64,000 bases of DNA from Arachnopeziza araneosa (GCA_003988855.1 QYAI01000097.1:455063-519062), one strand, 5' to 3'. Positions 33,279-45,202 are shown, counted from the stretch's first letter. Made by a program: numbers and translations. The notes: generated from the sequence alone by a model not told the origin.

Positions 33279-35220
33279 CTAGCTGCTACTGGTATGATCC
33301 TTCATGTCTTTGGATCCGACTGAGACGCACCAATCACTTGACGAGGTCATCATAGATGCAAAGCAGCTACACGGGCCGTGGCAACTGCAGAGCATCTCGC
33401 TCGCATACCCTGAGTCCGAGCAGACATTTTCGCCAGACGAGAATGAAAAGGCGTCTTTATTCAAGCCCATAGTTTCAAGGAAGTCTCCTGAATATTCCAC
33501 CGTTGGTGGGAGACTGAATATCGACTCAAGAAATTCGGACTCATCCTGCAGCTGCGGAGGTTGAGGTTCTTCTGCTTCGACGCTTGGGGGTAAGGTTATT
33601 TCACCTTCGATATCCAAACCTTCTCGGTAGGCACGGAAGATGCGGTCTTGGCAGTCTTGGATGATGTTGACGAGATTGGCGGTCAAAGAGTCTCGATAGG
33701 GTTGCATTTCTCGGCGGATAGCATCCTCAATCTCGCTCCTTACCATGAGCGGTAGCTCGCGACGAATGTAATCCTCATAGTTTGCTAGGTGGCGTGAATC
33801 AGGCGACATGGGAGGTTCGTCATGTAGACATTCGAAATCTGTGGACTCGTCAGTAAATATTTTCCGGGATATGAATGACATACAAGGTGAGGGAACTTCT
33901 TCGTTTGGAAATAACAGTTTGTAGATATCCGTCCATCGACTTTCATCAGACTGGCCGGGGTGAGATTTCTTCTTACTCCGAAGCCGCCTTTCTTGCTGAG
34001 GTGTAATGCCGTCCGGGGCTCGGCCAGGTACTAAGGAGCAGATATCAACGCTAGCTACTTGGATATGCGCATCTAATTGCTGTTGGCCCTGGAAGGTTTG
34101 CCAGCATCTCGTGCAATGAATCTCAAAGGGATGGCACCTATACAAATGCTCTCTATGATGTGTAAGTTTCCGAAACATTGTAAATCATATGTAGCAACTA
34201 TACGTACTTTAATCTAGCGATTGAATCCCAATGAGACAAGGTACAGGTTCTGTGAGAGTAGATGTTATATTTTCGTGGATTGTGCTTTCGGAACGGACAA
34301 GCGAACTTCACACTTCCAGAATTCTTGGTTCCTGGAGACTTCTTTCCGGGTGGTCCAGAATTTCCCTCGTCAATCTGATCTTCCGTATTTTCATCCTCTC
34401 GTTGTCGTTTCCTGCCAGAGGATTGCTGTGCATTTCCATTGAGATCTGCAACTGAGGTATTCGATGAGCGCGAGCTCCCAGAAGTTGCAGCACCATGTTC
34501 AGTGAAATTAGACGACCATCCTTGGCTGAATATCACCCAAAACTCTTCCATGACTTGATCGATTAACGCCATTGTCATGGGGTTTAATACATCTGTAGGG
34601 ATATAATTACGAATGACGCTCGGTTCCATCCCGCTCTCTTCAGTTTGACTCTGCATGGACGACAGGACATGCTCTCCAACTTTCAGCGTTTCTTCTGTGC
34701 TAACATCGTCGAAGAATTGATTTTTATGCTGATCATGAGGCACACAAACTAGATCAGACCCTAACTTGGAAGAAGGGCGAGATGGGCAGCCAACCATGCC
34801 GACAGAGCACTCAACAGGCAACGCACCACGCGGTAGCAATTGGATCTCCTTTAGGTGGTTGTCGGATGTCGTAGGCTCATATTTGGATGTGATTGTTGAG
34901 CACGAGCCAGCAGTACTGGAGATTCCGAAACTCAGATTGCTTTCAGTGTCATCCCACCCCAGATCACCTGCATCACTGTTGGTGGAAGATTTGCTCATGT
35001 CATTTTTGAACGACTTCAAGTTTGTCGAAAACGCAGTCTCGAGGAAAGGAGTTTTCTTCGAATAGGGGTCGCCCATGATATCTTCCCACGAGAAGTAGAT
35101 CTCTTCTAGATCTGATTTTCCCACCAGATCTCTCCATGATAAATATATCTCCTCTGGATAGGTATCGCTAACAAGATCGGGCCAAGAGAAATACAGTTCG
35201 TGGGGGTACGGATCCTCCAT
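33279..35220 (-). CDS. fungal C2H2 zinc-finger-type nuclear protein
   Basis: Minus-strand exons 35220-34208 and 34152-33279 (intron gtacgt...catag) give 628 residues; the ATG at 35220 is in good context. The N-terminus carries three short repeats of the form ELYFSWPDLV / EIYLSWRDLV / EIYFSWEDIM, then low-complexity acidic/Ser-rich sequence. The signature module KFACPFRKHNPRKYN followed by LSHWDSIARLKEHLYRCH is rebuilt exactly at the splice; it continues to CTRCWQTFQGQQQLDAHI. This is the paired zinc-finger arrangement found in many fungal proteins of unknown target. A basic stretch RRLRSKKKSHP follows and may act in nuclear import. A DNA-binding or regulatory role is inferred. Confidence 0.8.
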
Positions 35221-36201
35221 GTCCACTGGTGCGACTGAAGGGATTGCGTAGTGCAGCAAGGCTTACAGAGGATCTCAAGGACCAATTACAGCATCGTTCC
35301 TAGTGACTGGGGGCTTCTTAGGCGCCTTTCGTATGTGTATTCGGGAATAGCAAGTGGCCGAAGAATGGCTCGAAAGATGAAAAGCTTCCTGTCGATTTCT
35401 GGCATCAGGCTGAAGGGGATAGGACACTGAGGGGAGAGTTTTGCGCAACGCGCGAGTTTCGCATCGTCAGCTCAGCCACATCCGCATTTGATCGACGCCA
35501 CCGAAATACACTAAACTTGAAATATGCCTGACGCAAGGCTCAGCCCCATACTGTTCCACCATCCAAGAAATAGCAGTCAATCATCCGCGTTGGAAGTATG
35601 AGGGTGTCAAGTATTGACGATGAAGGGATGCGATATACACGAAAGCATGACATGATGTGGTCTGAGCGACTTCGGTGCAGCTGGAGATGAATCTTCAATA
35701 AATGACATAGTAAGTTGGCTCGGCTGGATGTGAAAACTTGTGCTAATGAATGATATGTGGGTTCAGTTGGTGTATCACAACAAGTCATGTCGTGAATCGG
35801 AACACTGAATATAAAGCACTGTCAAAAAGTTCCAAAGCCATGACACGGACTCGCTCTAGAAGTTGAATTGATTTCCGGGTCGGACTTAAACTGAATGTTC
35901 TGGTTTGCTTGATTAAGACTTGTGTACGTCCGAGTCCAGCCAGCGATAGAGTAGACCCTAACCTTCTTTCCTGTCAAACCTTCAACGTTAAATGTACGGT
36001 AATAAATAATGGTGGGAAATATAATCCGTCAATAACAATCTAAGCCCATGGATGCCATCGCTCTAATCGAAAATCCCGGACCTCCCATAGTCCCAGAAAT
36101 AAGTATAATATACGCCAGAGCAATACTAGCATTGGGAAATGGCGCTCAAACCCGTCAGTGTATGCGATTAGAACTTTGTTTGGCTATCTTTAAACAACAG
36201 T
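35221..36201. other. intergenic spacer
   Basis: No gene recognised in this stretch; one short antisense frame (35540-35788) has no motif. Confidence 0.4.
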
Positions 36202-36672
36202 TCAGAAGTCCGTGACTCTCCCATTATAGCTCCAATCGCCGCCTTCGCCCCATCGTAACGGCTCGTTCTTGGGCCCCCCTATCTCTCCAGTCTTTGGATT
36301 CCGTTCGCCCTCGAATTCTGGTTGCGCGCCTCTCCGTATATCTGGATGGAGTTCTTGTCCATCTCCACTCGCTTCCACCTTTGCACTCAACCCTTCTTCT
36401 GCGCTTTGCTTGTCTAATGACGCCGGAGATTGATTGATCTGAGGTCTTGGTCGAGAAGTAGACAGTGATTCAACAGCTGAATCAACTGCAGGTGTAGGTT
36501 TGGGGGTACTGAATGCGCCGGTAGAGCTTCTCTGTAAGCGTTCAAACTCTTCTTGCTCCTTGGGAGGGAGACGTGGTGGTGCTGGCCCAGTCGCGAAGGC
36601 TGGGCGACGCACAGAATAGGAGAGAAACCGTCGAGAAGAAAGAACGTTTCGGGAATGGAAGAGGCGCGACAT
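36202..36672 (-). CDS. SDH8: succinate dehydrogenase assembly factor 4, mitochondrial
   Basis: Single exon, 156 residues from ATG 36672. The N-terminus is a mitochondrial presequence rich in Arg/Ser (MSRLFHSRNVLSSRRFLSYS). The C-terminus carries the whole SDHAF4/DUF1674 signature: EFEGERNPKTGEIGGPKNEP, then LRWGEGGDWSYNGRVTDF. The protein binds the flavinylated Sdh1 subunit in the matrix and protects it until complex II is assembled. The middle is Pro/Ser-rich and poorly conserved, as is normal. An in-frame upstream extension exists, but the presequence clearly begins at 36672. It is divergent from TRP5, with a gap of about 275 bp. Confidence 0.9.
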   Translation of the reverse strand: MSRLFHSRNVLSSRRFLSYSVRRPAFATGPAPPRLPPKEQEEFERLQRSSTGAFSTPKPTPAVDSAVESLSTSRPRPQINQSPASLDKQSAEEGLSAKVEASGDGQELHPDIRRGAQPEFEGERNPKTGEIGGPKNEPLRWGEGGDWSYNGRVTDF

Positions 36673-36947
36673 GTTCGTTATTTTGTGAGACTGTAATGAA
36701 TGTCTGATCGTATTGTTTTGTGAGGCTGGATAGATGTAGGGTGGCGAGTGGCCGTCATTGTTCCTGCATTTTACCATTACGCATACTGCCGCCGGTCTCG
36801 GGCGGTGTGCCCAATTTGGTGGAGGGGCGAGACAATTTCATCCAGCGTCGTTGACTCACATTCTCTGTTTTCCTGATTCTCCCAAGCTCAACTTTTCGTT
36901 CCATTGCCATTGAACAGTTCAATTGACTTGGTCTTAACTTCGCAATC

Positions 36948-39354
36948 ATGGAGCAATTGAAGAACACCTTTGCACAATGCAAAAAGGAGAAACGAGTGAG
37001 TACTGTCACCCCACCAGACCGCTGCTCCACACGGCTAACTCTCTCACCAGCCTGTTTTTGTTGCATATGTCACTGCTGGATTCCCTAAACCTGAGGATAC
37101 TGTAGACATATTGTTGGGTCTTGAAGCTGGAGGAGCTGGTAGGAATCCAATTGAAGTAAAGAGTGTGTAGCAAAGTACTGATCTCTTCACTCCAGATATC
37201 ATTGAACTCGGTCTCGTGTTCACCGACCCTTACGCGGATGGACCAACGATTCAGAGAGCAAATACAGTAGCATTGAACAATGGCGTTTCCTTTGTTTCAA
37301 CTTTGGAATTCGTTCGTACTGCGCGAAAGAGAGGGTTGAAGGTTCCAGTGTTGTTTATGGGCTACTGGAATGTTCTGCTGAGCTATTCGGACAAGCATGG
37401 AGGAGATAAGCTGATCAAAGATTGCCGAGATGCTGGTTGCAATGGATTTATTGTTGTAGATCTGCCACCGGAAGAAGCTATCAGTTTTCGAAAGAGCTGT
37501 ACGAGTGGAGGGTGAGTCATGCCAAAAATGTCTACCAGAAATTTTACTAAGCCATGCACAGACTATCATACGTACCTCTTATTGCTCCCTCTACAACACC
37601 AGCTCGAATGAAGTTTCTCTGCCAACTAGCTGATTCCTTTGTTTATGTTGTCTCTCGAATGGGTGTGACTGGCGCTACAGGAACTCTAAATCCTGAGCTT
37701 CCAAAGTTTCTCGCACGTGTCAAGGAGCACTCGGGAGATGTGCCAGCGGCTGTCGGATTTGGAGTTAGTACTAGAGAGCACTTTCTCAGTGTCGCTGGCA
37801 TTGCAGACGGTGTAGTCATTGGTAGCCACATTATCACTACGCTTTTCGAGGCTCCAGAAGGTCAAAAAGCCAAAGCAGTGGAAGAGTATTGCGCAAGTGT
37901 TTGTGGTCGTAGAGGCACATCTAATGATAGTCTGACAAGAGAAGTTGGATTGAACGAAGCTATCGCTATTGGCCATGAGCCGAATATTGACAACGTTCGG
38001 GTGGATAAAGTCATTCACACCAATGGAAATCCAGGGCTAGGAGATCAATTGGAGGCTCTGAATGCGAATGGCCCAGTTGATTCCAATCTGATTCCTGCAA
38101 GATTTGGAGAATTTGGTGGCCAGTATGTTCCTGAGTCTCTCATGGACTGCCTTACAGAGCTTGAAAAGGGGTTCAATGCTGCTAAAGATGACCCAAAATT
38201 CTGGGAAGAATACAAATCATACTACCCATGGATGGGGAGACCTGGTCAGTTGCACATGGCGGAAGGTTTGACGGAATACGCTGGTGGAGCAAATATCTGG
38301 TTGAAGAGAGAGGATCTCAATCATACTGGAAGTCACAAAATCAACAATGCTCTTGGCCAAATCTTGCTCGCGAGAAGATTAGGCAAGACTGAAATCATTG
38401 CAGAGACAGGAGCTGGTCAGCATGGTGTTGCGACCGCCACTGTTTGTGCTAAATTTGGTATGAAATGCACCATCTATATGGGAGCTGTAAGTAGATCTAA
38501 CAGAAGATTTCAATCTTGAACTACGGATGCTAATAATTTTTTAGGAAGATGTACGAAGACAAGCTCTTAATGTCTTCCGAATTAAGCTCCTTGGTGGCCA
38601 GGTCATCGCTGTTGAAGGTGGATCTCGCACTTTACGTGATGCTGTTAACGAGGCTATGCGTGCTTGGGTCACACAGCTTGAAACTACTCACTACATTCTC
38701 GGTTCAGCGATTGGTCCTCATCCTTTCCCAACAATCGTTCGAACATTCCAATCCATCATCGGAAATGAAACGAAGGCACAAATGCTCGAGAAGAGAGGAA
38801 AATTACCTGACGCAGTCGTCGCTTGTGTAGGAGGTGGTAGCAACGCTGTAGGGATGTTCTATCCTTTTTCGAAAGACCTCGGTGTCAAGCTCCTCGGTGT
38901 CGAAGCTGGTGGTGATGGTCTTGATACAGAACGCCATAGTGCAACACTTACAGGCGGTACCAAAGGCGTTTTGCATGGTGTTCGTACTTACGTCCTTCAG
39001 AATAGTGATGGTCAGATATCCGACACTCACTCTGTATCTGCTGGTCTCGATTATCCTGGTGTCGGTCCAGAATTAGCATCCTGGAAGGATAGTGGAAGAG
39101 CTCAGTACGTTGCTGCTACTGATGCCGAAGCATTCATCGGTTTCCGGCTGCTTTCGGAAAAAGAAGGTATCATTCCAGCGCTCGAAACATCGCATGCCAT
39201 CTACGGTGCAATTGAGCTAGCTAAGACCATGAAGAAAGGTCAAGATATCGTTATTTGTTTGAGTGGACGCGGAGATAAGGATGTTCAAAGCGTTGCGGAT
39301 GAGCTGCCTATAATTGGCCCGAAGATTGGATGGGATTTGAGATTTGTCAAGTAG
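36948..39354 (+). CDS. TRP5: bifunctional tryptophan synthase (alpha-beta fusion)
   Basis: Exons 36948-36995, 37051-37138, 37196-37511, 37562-38486 and 38545-39354 give 728 residues, the usual fungal length. The N-terminal alpha domain cleaves indole-glycerol phosphate; its catalytic Glu49 (DIIELG) and Asp60 (PYADGPTIQ) fall at the bacterial numbering. A linker follows (about 265-330), then the PLP-dependent beta domain with FGEFGGQYVPE, Lys410 in NHTGSHKINNAL forming the Schiff base, GAGQHGVA, the phosphate-binding GGGSNAVG, and HSVSAGLDYPGVGPE. It catalyses the last two steps of tryptophan synthesis with indole channelling, in the cytosol. One oddity: the alpha segment reads GLVFTDP, with Val where Pro is almost invariant. 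Confidence 0.95.
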
Positions 39355-39832
39355 GCATTTCTGTCCTCGAGAAACTTATGCACTGGAAGCACATAACTTT
39401 GTCAGACCCGTGGTCAAAATAGGCTAATTCTCTGCAATACTACATTAAATCAAAAGTAAATTTATATCAGCAATCGTTTTATTTTGATTATCCTTGCTTT
39501 GCTTCGTTGGAGGTAACTTACATGTAAATTTGCATAGGATCAAATCTTTCGGGTACTTCTGCAGTCAACAGAATGACTACCACACCAACTTGAAATTTCT
39601 AGTCAAGGTGGCTAAGGATACCCTTTGCACAGTGCATCAAATTCGTTCAGATTACTTTCATCTCTTTATCTTCAAACCTATTTTCTTGGGAAGTTTTCAT
39701 GAGGTCTTTCAAACTATGCGGGGACGCTTTGACAAAGAACTTGTGTGAAATATCTCATTCAATCTTAAAATACACTGCTATCCAACCTTTATCCTACAAT
39801 GATTCATCTATTCTTTACACGAGTTTCGTTTC
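39355..39832. other. spacer between TRP5 and the acidic-repeat gene
   Basis: No gene recognised. Two convergent genes end here. Confidence 0.4.
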
Positions 39833-41500
39833 TCACCAAACTTTGTCATGAATGTCACCTTCCTGCTCATCGCTGCTGTCATCTCCCTTCTCGTCGCTGT
39901 CATCCTCGTGCCCGTCGTCGCTCTTATCGGCCTGCCTGTCGTCGCTGTCATCCGCCTTCTCGTCGTCGCTGTCATCCGCCTTCTCNTCGTTGCTGTCATC
40001 CGCCTTCTCGTCGTTGCTGTCATCCGCCTTCTCGTCGTNGCTGTCATCCGCCTTCTCGTCGTTGCTGTCATCCGCCTGCTCCTCGTCGCTGTCATCCTCC
40101 TGCTCATCGTCGCCGTCATTCCCCCGCTCATCAGTGTTGTCATCGTCCTGTTTATCTGTCAGACTTGGCTCTTGTTAAGATGATTCTTCAGATTTATTTG
40201 CAGCGCCTAAGATGAGTGGATCTATGAGAAGAAGTATTACTCACTGCCGAGAGGGATGGTGAACGACTTGTAAGCTCGTTCTCAGCGTTGAGGTTGCCAG
40301 TATTAAATGGCCCATGTCCGCCAAATGCGTTGCTTTGACTTCCGACTACATGAAATCAGCCCGGTACAGCTCTTGTTGGATTAGTACTCACTCTCGCAAG
40401 GCACAAACTTGGCCCGCCTATACACTTCATCGCGTGGCAGGGAATGAACGACCGGGGTTCTCCAAGTTGGGACTTGCTCTCTGGTAAGGCCACCTGCCAT
40501 CATTCGCTCTACCCAGTTAACTTCCAACTGCTTAAAAAACTCCCTAAGTCTCTTCATCGCATCGTCTAGTTCCTCTGTAGCAGAATCAGTAAGAGGCGGA
40601 AATTCTGGCATGGCACATCCGATAGCCTCAATCAGAACAATTTGGCGGCTGCCCGCACCCCTCTTCACAAAAATGATCTCCTTAAAGGAAGCCGCCTTGT
40701 ATACCCAATGATAAACATTCGGATCTGGATCGACAAAAAACTCGACTAAGTCAAAAAGTCCATCTCGTCGGTTCTCCATGTAGTTCATGGGATCAAAAAC
40801 TGCTAGTGGGATATCCCACATGTCCAAAGGGTTTGCCTGAGCTCGCAACATGATGGCCAGACTATCACTCCGCTCCATATAGAGCCCATCAATGTTCCAA
40901 TTAAACCACACAGGACTGAGCAGTGTGCCCCCAAACTTCAATCCATAAAACATCAAAGCTTCCTAACCCCAAGAAACCAAGTCAGTATACTAATTGTGAG
41001 ATTTTATAACAAAATAAGACTGGATGTTAGTTTGAAAAGTGAAACCTCTGCTGGACGCTAAATAAGAAGCAACATACCTTTCGAGCCTCCATATTCACAT
41101 GCAAGAGAGTAGGAACTTGATTCCCGGCAATGACTTCTAAAAACCTTCCGGATTGACCGCGTCCATTGTCTTTTACCGGGAAGGCGACAATGCGAACCTC
41201 AAGCAAGCGCGGTCCTGGCAAGGCTGCTCTCCAGATTTGAAGGCGTAGCTCCGCTAGGAAGGTCGGAAAGAGTTCGAAGCTAGAAGGAGGCGGGGGAGGC
41301 TGCCAGGGTATCTGATTGCGTCTGGCCGTGTATTCTTCGTCCGTTTCTTCAGACTCGTTAGCTTCTTCATGGTCTACTTCTTGTTCTTGCTCAGTTGCTT
41401 TTGGTTCTTCCTTACCTCCATTGGCTTGAAACATGATACCTGCACGCTCTTGGTAGGTTATGATCTCCTTGAGGGTCATGCTACTAAAGCTGATAGACAT
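39833..41500 (-). CDS. 2EXR protein 9 with probable acidic octapeptide-repeat tail
   Basis: Minus-strand exons 41500-41078, 40962-40392, 40345-40245 and, less surely, 40168-39833 give 476 residues. The N-terminus is acidic (EQEQEVDHEEANESEETDEE), then FPTFLAELRLQIWRAAL (first E-x-R). The second motif is rebuilt at the splice, HVNMEARK-EALMFYGLKFG, followed by SPVWFNWNIDGLYMERSD. The third exon is Asn/Gly/Ser-rich. The fourth encodes octapeptides EKADDSND/EKADDSDD, flanked by non-repetitive acidic sequence, ending DIHDKVW. Its acceptor is an unusual ...aacaagag. If the acceptor 'cttag' upstream is used instead, the protein ends 15 residues later without the tail. Bases 39986 and 40039 are N. 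Function unknown. Confidence 0.65.
39890..40115. repeat. 24-bp minisatellite (about 8-9 units)
   Basis: Unit on the plus strand is close to GTCGTTGCTGTCATCCGCC plus TTCTC, degenerating at both edges. Because 24 is a multiple of 3, several frames stay open; only the minus-strand frame giving EKADDSND continues as biased, acidic sequence outside the repeat. Two N bases (39986, 40039) lie within it, so copy number may be uncertain. Confidence 0.8.
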
Positions 41501-41632
41501 TCTCTAGGTCGGGTTAGTGCTACTCGAGTGCCGCTCAAGCACTGAGTTGGGACGTACTGCGGAGTCGTGACGATGCACGAAGGCTTGAGGCACAAAGTTG
41601 GTGTGATGTACTTAGATTGCTTGCTTTCCGTC

Positions 41633-41775
41633 TCTAAGATTAGACGAGATAAAGACTTGGTTTGCGTGTAAGATCAGACAAAGGACTTGTGTTTGCGTGT
41701 AAGATTTGACGAAAGCCTTGGTTTTGTGTAAGATTAAACGAAAGATCTGGTTGGCGTGTAAGATTGGACGAAAGG
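41633..41775. repeat. imperfect ~35-bp tandem repeat
   Basis: About four copies of a unit containing GCGTGTAAGATTNGACGAAAG with TTGGTTT between copies. It lies just upstream of the 2EXR gene at 41500. Confidence 0.6.
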
Positions 41776-41859
41776 AAGAGGTGGGTCTGTAATTCATAGG
41801 CGATAACGGGTGAAAACACGGTTGTTTTGATGTCGGGGGGTTGAAATCCTCTTCGGACA

Positions 41860-42100
41860 CGATTTGTAAATTCACTCTTCGGACACGATTATGAGTTCAC
41901 TCTTTGGACACGATTATGAATTCACTCTTCGGACACGATTATGAGTTCACTTCGGACACGATTTATAAATTCACTGTTCGGACACGATTTGAGAATTTTT
42001 TAAGCGAGTAATGTCAACAAAGAGCGGGGCAGAAACGAATTCACTCTTCGGACACGATTTCTTAATTCTCTCTTCGGACGAGATTTACAAAAATTTTAAG
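41860..42100. repeat. imperfect ~27-bp tandem repeat (TTCGGACACGATT family)
   Basis: Five or six units of the type TTCACTCTTCGGACACGATT plus TATGAG, with two further copies around 42042-42075. A linked block (TTTTTAAGCGAGTAATGTCAA, then CAAAGAGCGGGG) occurs after the array, again at about 42088-42120, and at about 42664-42703. Confidence 0.6.
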
Positions 42101-43329
42101 CAAGCAATGTTAACAATAGAACAGAGTTAGGATTCTTGCCTCTGTCGGACTAGGTTGTTGGACGTAAGACAGCATCCCGCAGACGCCTCCCGTTTCGTAA
42201 GGGTTATTTTCTCTCCATGTCGAACGTGCAGCTTATCTCTCGAGATGGAACCCATGTTAAATCGGCCTGCACTTAGTTTGGCAGCTGGACGACATTATAT
42301 AACCTGTTTACAGATTCACTGCTATGTTTCCATCTACCTACTTCTCAAATATTTTTAGGAAGTCAAAAGCCTCTAGCAGAATCTTCAACCTTGAGAACTG
42401 ATTACTTATGAGTACGAATGGCGAGGAGTAAGCAACCTACCAAGCTTTGCTCCGCCTCCAGAACTTCCATCAATTTTTAAACTACCTGACAACTCTCAGG
42501 TGAAGACAGGATGACTAGGGAGAGACAATCGAAATATTGAGACGAGGCTGTATCCCAGAATGTTGTACTATAATAGGGAAGAGGTCCAATGCTGACTCTG
42601 TACGTGGACTCTACTAGAGCACATCAGGGGCAAACGAATTTACTCTTCGGACATGATTTGTGGTTTTTTAAGCGAGCAATATCAACAAAAGAACGGGAGA
42701 CAAACAAAGTCACACAATTATTTATTCTTTAGACGAGGTCATTGTCCGAGCGAGGCGGTCAAAATTGGTCTCCGCTATAGCGTCAGGAAATCATAAGGTT
42801 GAGGCTCAAATACCACACTCTTTACTCTACTAAACTCGATGAAAACTTAATACAACAAAAGACGAGTATCTAAGAGCTCCGCATTTTAAGTTTTAAGTGG
42901 TTGCTTAGGACGAGTTTTGACATTTTCCGGTTTAGAGTTTAGAGTTTGGCGAAGAAAAAATTTGCCCGCCTCGCATGCAGCCAGAAATGCGAGGAAACTC
43001 ATAGATTAATGAGTCAATGGTGTTTGCTCTATTGTCTCTCTCTATTACCCACTCCCTAGAAGCTTGTACATACTTTGACTCTGGGGATTATGTTCAGAGC
43101 TGTTGATTAGTTGCTATGTTTGGCAATTGATGCAGTAACACGTCCTTACTCCATCGTCTTAATCCAATTTGAAGATACATAGGTAATGATATCATATGAC
43201 TCCCATTTCTTTTTGTGGACGGAATGTTGTACATAATTTATTTCCCTCTCGGACAGACATGCTTAGCGAGTTTTACATGATTCCCATTCACAAATATGAT
43301 TGTGCTCCCAAAAATCGCTAAGCCCAGCT
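42101..43329. other. spacer with dispersed copies of the TTCGGACACGATT block
   Basis: No gene recognised. The block at about 42636-42703 repeats the array unit plus its linked sequence. The rest is AT-rich and featureless to me. Confidence 0.4.
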
Positions 43330-44411
43330 TCAGCGATGCCCAATCCAACTTTCTCTATCAAAATCCAGAGCCATGCCAAGAACCAATTCCCAATCCATCA
43401 TATCCACATAAGTTTTTCGTTCTGCTTTCTTTGCTAGGCGAGTAGCAAAATCTAACGGCAGCATGGGAGATTTCGCTGCAGGCACAAAAGTCAGCGACGG
43501 AAAGCATGTAACATACTCCCAATTCATCTCATCTACCTTGAAGGAATCAGCACGAATCTGTCGGCGAACTCGGGAGAATTCATCCTTGTTAGACTTCTTG
43601 TAATTAGCCCACTGTTCAGCTGTGCCTACAGCAAGAATCGGTCGATGCCACTCTTCAATTTCCTCTCGTACAAATGGGATTGCAGCCATGATACTCCTCT
43701 GATTCCTGTGCCTGCTATGGAGATGGATCGTCTCTTCTTGGGCAAACTCATATGGGAGCGTGTCAGGAGATGTGGGAAATCGCATGGTGAACCAATTTCT
43801 AGTCGAGAGAGGCACGATATGTTCAACATGCAATCTCTTGAGTGCAGTGAATAGCTTACATACGTCAATAAGATGTATGTCTGACCAAGTGAAATCAACC
43901 TTGAGATACAAGAATCGAACGCGGCTGATGTCCACAAGAGGGTCAGGAATGGTCCTGGCGATGGCAGAAACCTTTGAAAGAAACAAGTGATTGATGGACA
44001 TCCAGTCAAGTTCGAAGTTGAAGCGAGACGGTCCTGAGGATAGGTATGGCGCGAACGCTTGCGGCTTCTGCTTAAGGATGAACTCACGAGAAGACAGGCT
44101 GGTGGCTAGTAATGGCGATGAGGGGTAGATAACTCGAGTGGGGAAAGAATACACAAGGTCCGAGTCCAATTGAGAAAGGCGCTTCTGACTTTCGCAGCGA
44201 AGGGTTAATGGTTCAGGCACAACAAATTCCCAGATCTTAAGCTGCAGCTCTATGGGTCTGAATCATGTCAGCCGGACTGTATGATCAATAACGAACAGAG
44301 TACGCACAGAAGCATGAAGTTTGGGAAGGTAGTGTGCTGCGTGATGTAATATGGACATGGTCGCGTGAAGAAGTCAATCCACGGTGGATCGAAAGACTTT
44401 GGACGGTGCAT
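43330..44411 (-). CDS. 2EXR-like protein 10
   Basis: Minus-strand exons 44411-44308 and 44257-43330 (50-nt intron gtgcgt...gctgac...attcag) give 343 residues. The splice rebuilds the first motif: FPNFMLLPIELQLKIWEFVVP, with Gln for the usual Arg. The second E-x-R is not clear; SLSSREFILKQKPQAFAP lies where it should be. It is followed by GPSRFNFELDWMSINHLF, the usual 'FNFDxD' block. The ~200-residue C-terminal part is rich in charged and aromatic residues with no other domain. The start at 44411 (MHRPKSFDPPWIDFF) is the first ATG in this frame upstream of the motif. Function unknown. Confidence 0.7.
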
Positions 44412-45202
44412 CTCGATAGATCGCTGAGTTGAGAGAAATCAATGAGAGATCTAGGAATAGTCAGCCTATTTTGCAAGATGATATTTCCAGCTCCTAGTTG
44501 TACATGTTATGTGAGAGTATGACGCGTGATCCTGTTACGAAAAGGTGTACACTCGTTGAGACTGTCTTGTCGCGAGACTATGCTGGGCAGCTTTGCTCCT
44601 GATTCTGAAGTCTATGCCGTGAACTAGAGACGCAGATGGGAATGTGCCTTAAGGAGTTGTCAACCGTGGGCCTGAGACTAGACATTCATCTTTGGCCAAG
44701 AAGGTTGAGGGCTCAAGTTCTGTGGTGGACATGGGCTGAAAGTGAACGCGTCAAGTTGAGAGCCCAAGGCCACTTTCCATAAACGGATAGCTAAGCGAGA
44801 CTGCCTCGATTGCCAATTCACTCTTGATCTTCCACTCCAAAACTTCTTCTCCTCCTCCTCTTCTTCTTCTTCCAACAACCGCCAATTTTCATCCAATCTA
44901 CGCAGCCTCAAAACTGCACCTTCTCTCAATCCAAACCGCAATAGCAGAGCTCTTCTTGAAAGTTCGCTCTTCTTCAAACTCAACACTTTTTCCAACTCTC
45001 ATCTCTTCTCGAGACCTCAACTCCTCACGAGCTCAGCTCCTCGAGTCTTCAACTCTTCAGCCCCTCGGGCATTCGCAACTCAAAGCACCAAGCTCTTTCT
45101 CAACAGTAAGCTTCTTCTTGAACTGCACTGCGTAAGTAATCATCGCAAGACCTTGCAATCACCTCACCGCTTCTCGCAGATCAAGATCTAACTTCATTTC
45201 AG
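44412..45202. other. divergent promoter and leader region
   Basis: CT-rich leader before the 2EXR gene at 45203. A 103-codon frame at 44824-45135 looks like leader composition, not a protein. The acceptor TTTCAG directly before the ATG at 45203 suggests a 5'-UTR intron beginning near 45131 (GTAAGTAATC). Confidence 0.4.

Noticed and set aside
39799..40215. Plus-strand frames rich in His/Arg/Cys, Val/Ile or Ser/Leu across the 24-bp repeat
   Set aside because: Every frame through a 24-bp tandem repeat stays open. Only the minus-strand acidic frame keeps its bias outside the repeat and fits a splice phase.
39890..42100. CRISPR-like regular repeats
   Set aside because: The repeats are contiguous minisatellites without unique spacers, in a eukaryotic genome.
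44824..45135. 103-codon frame before the 2EXR gene at 45203
   Set aside because: CT-rich leader composition and a splice acceptor directly before the real ATG point to 5' UTR.
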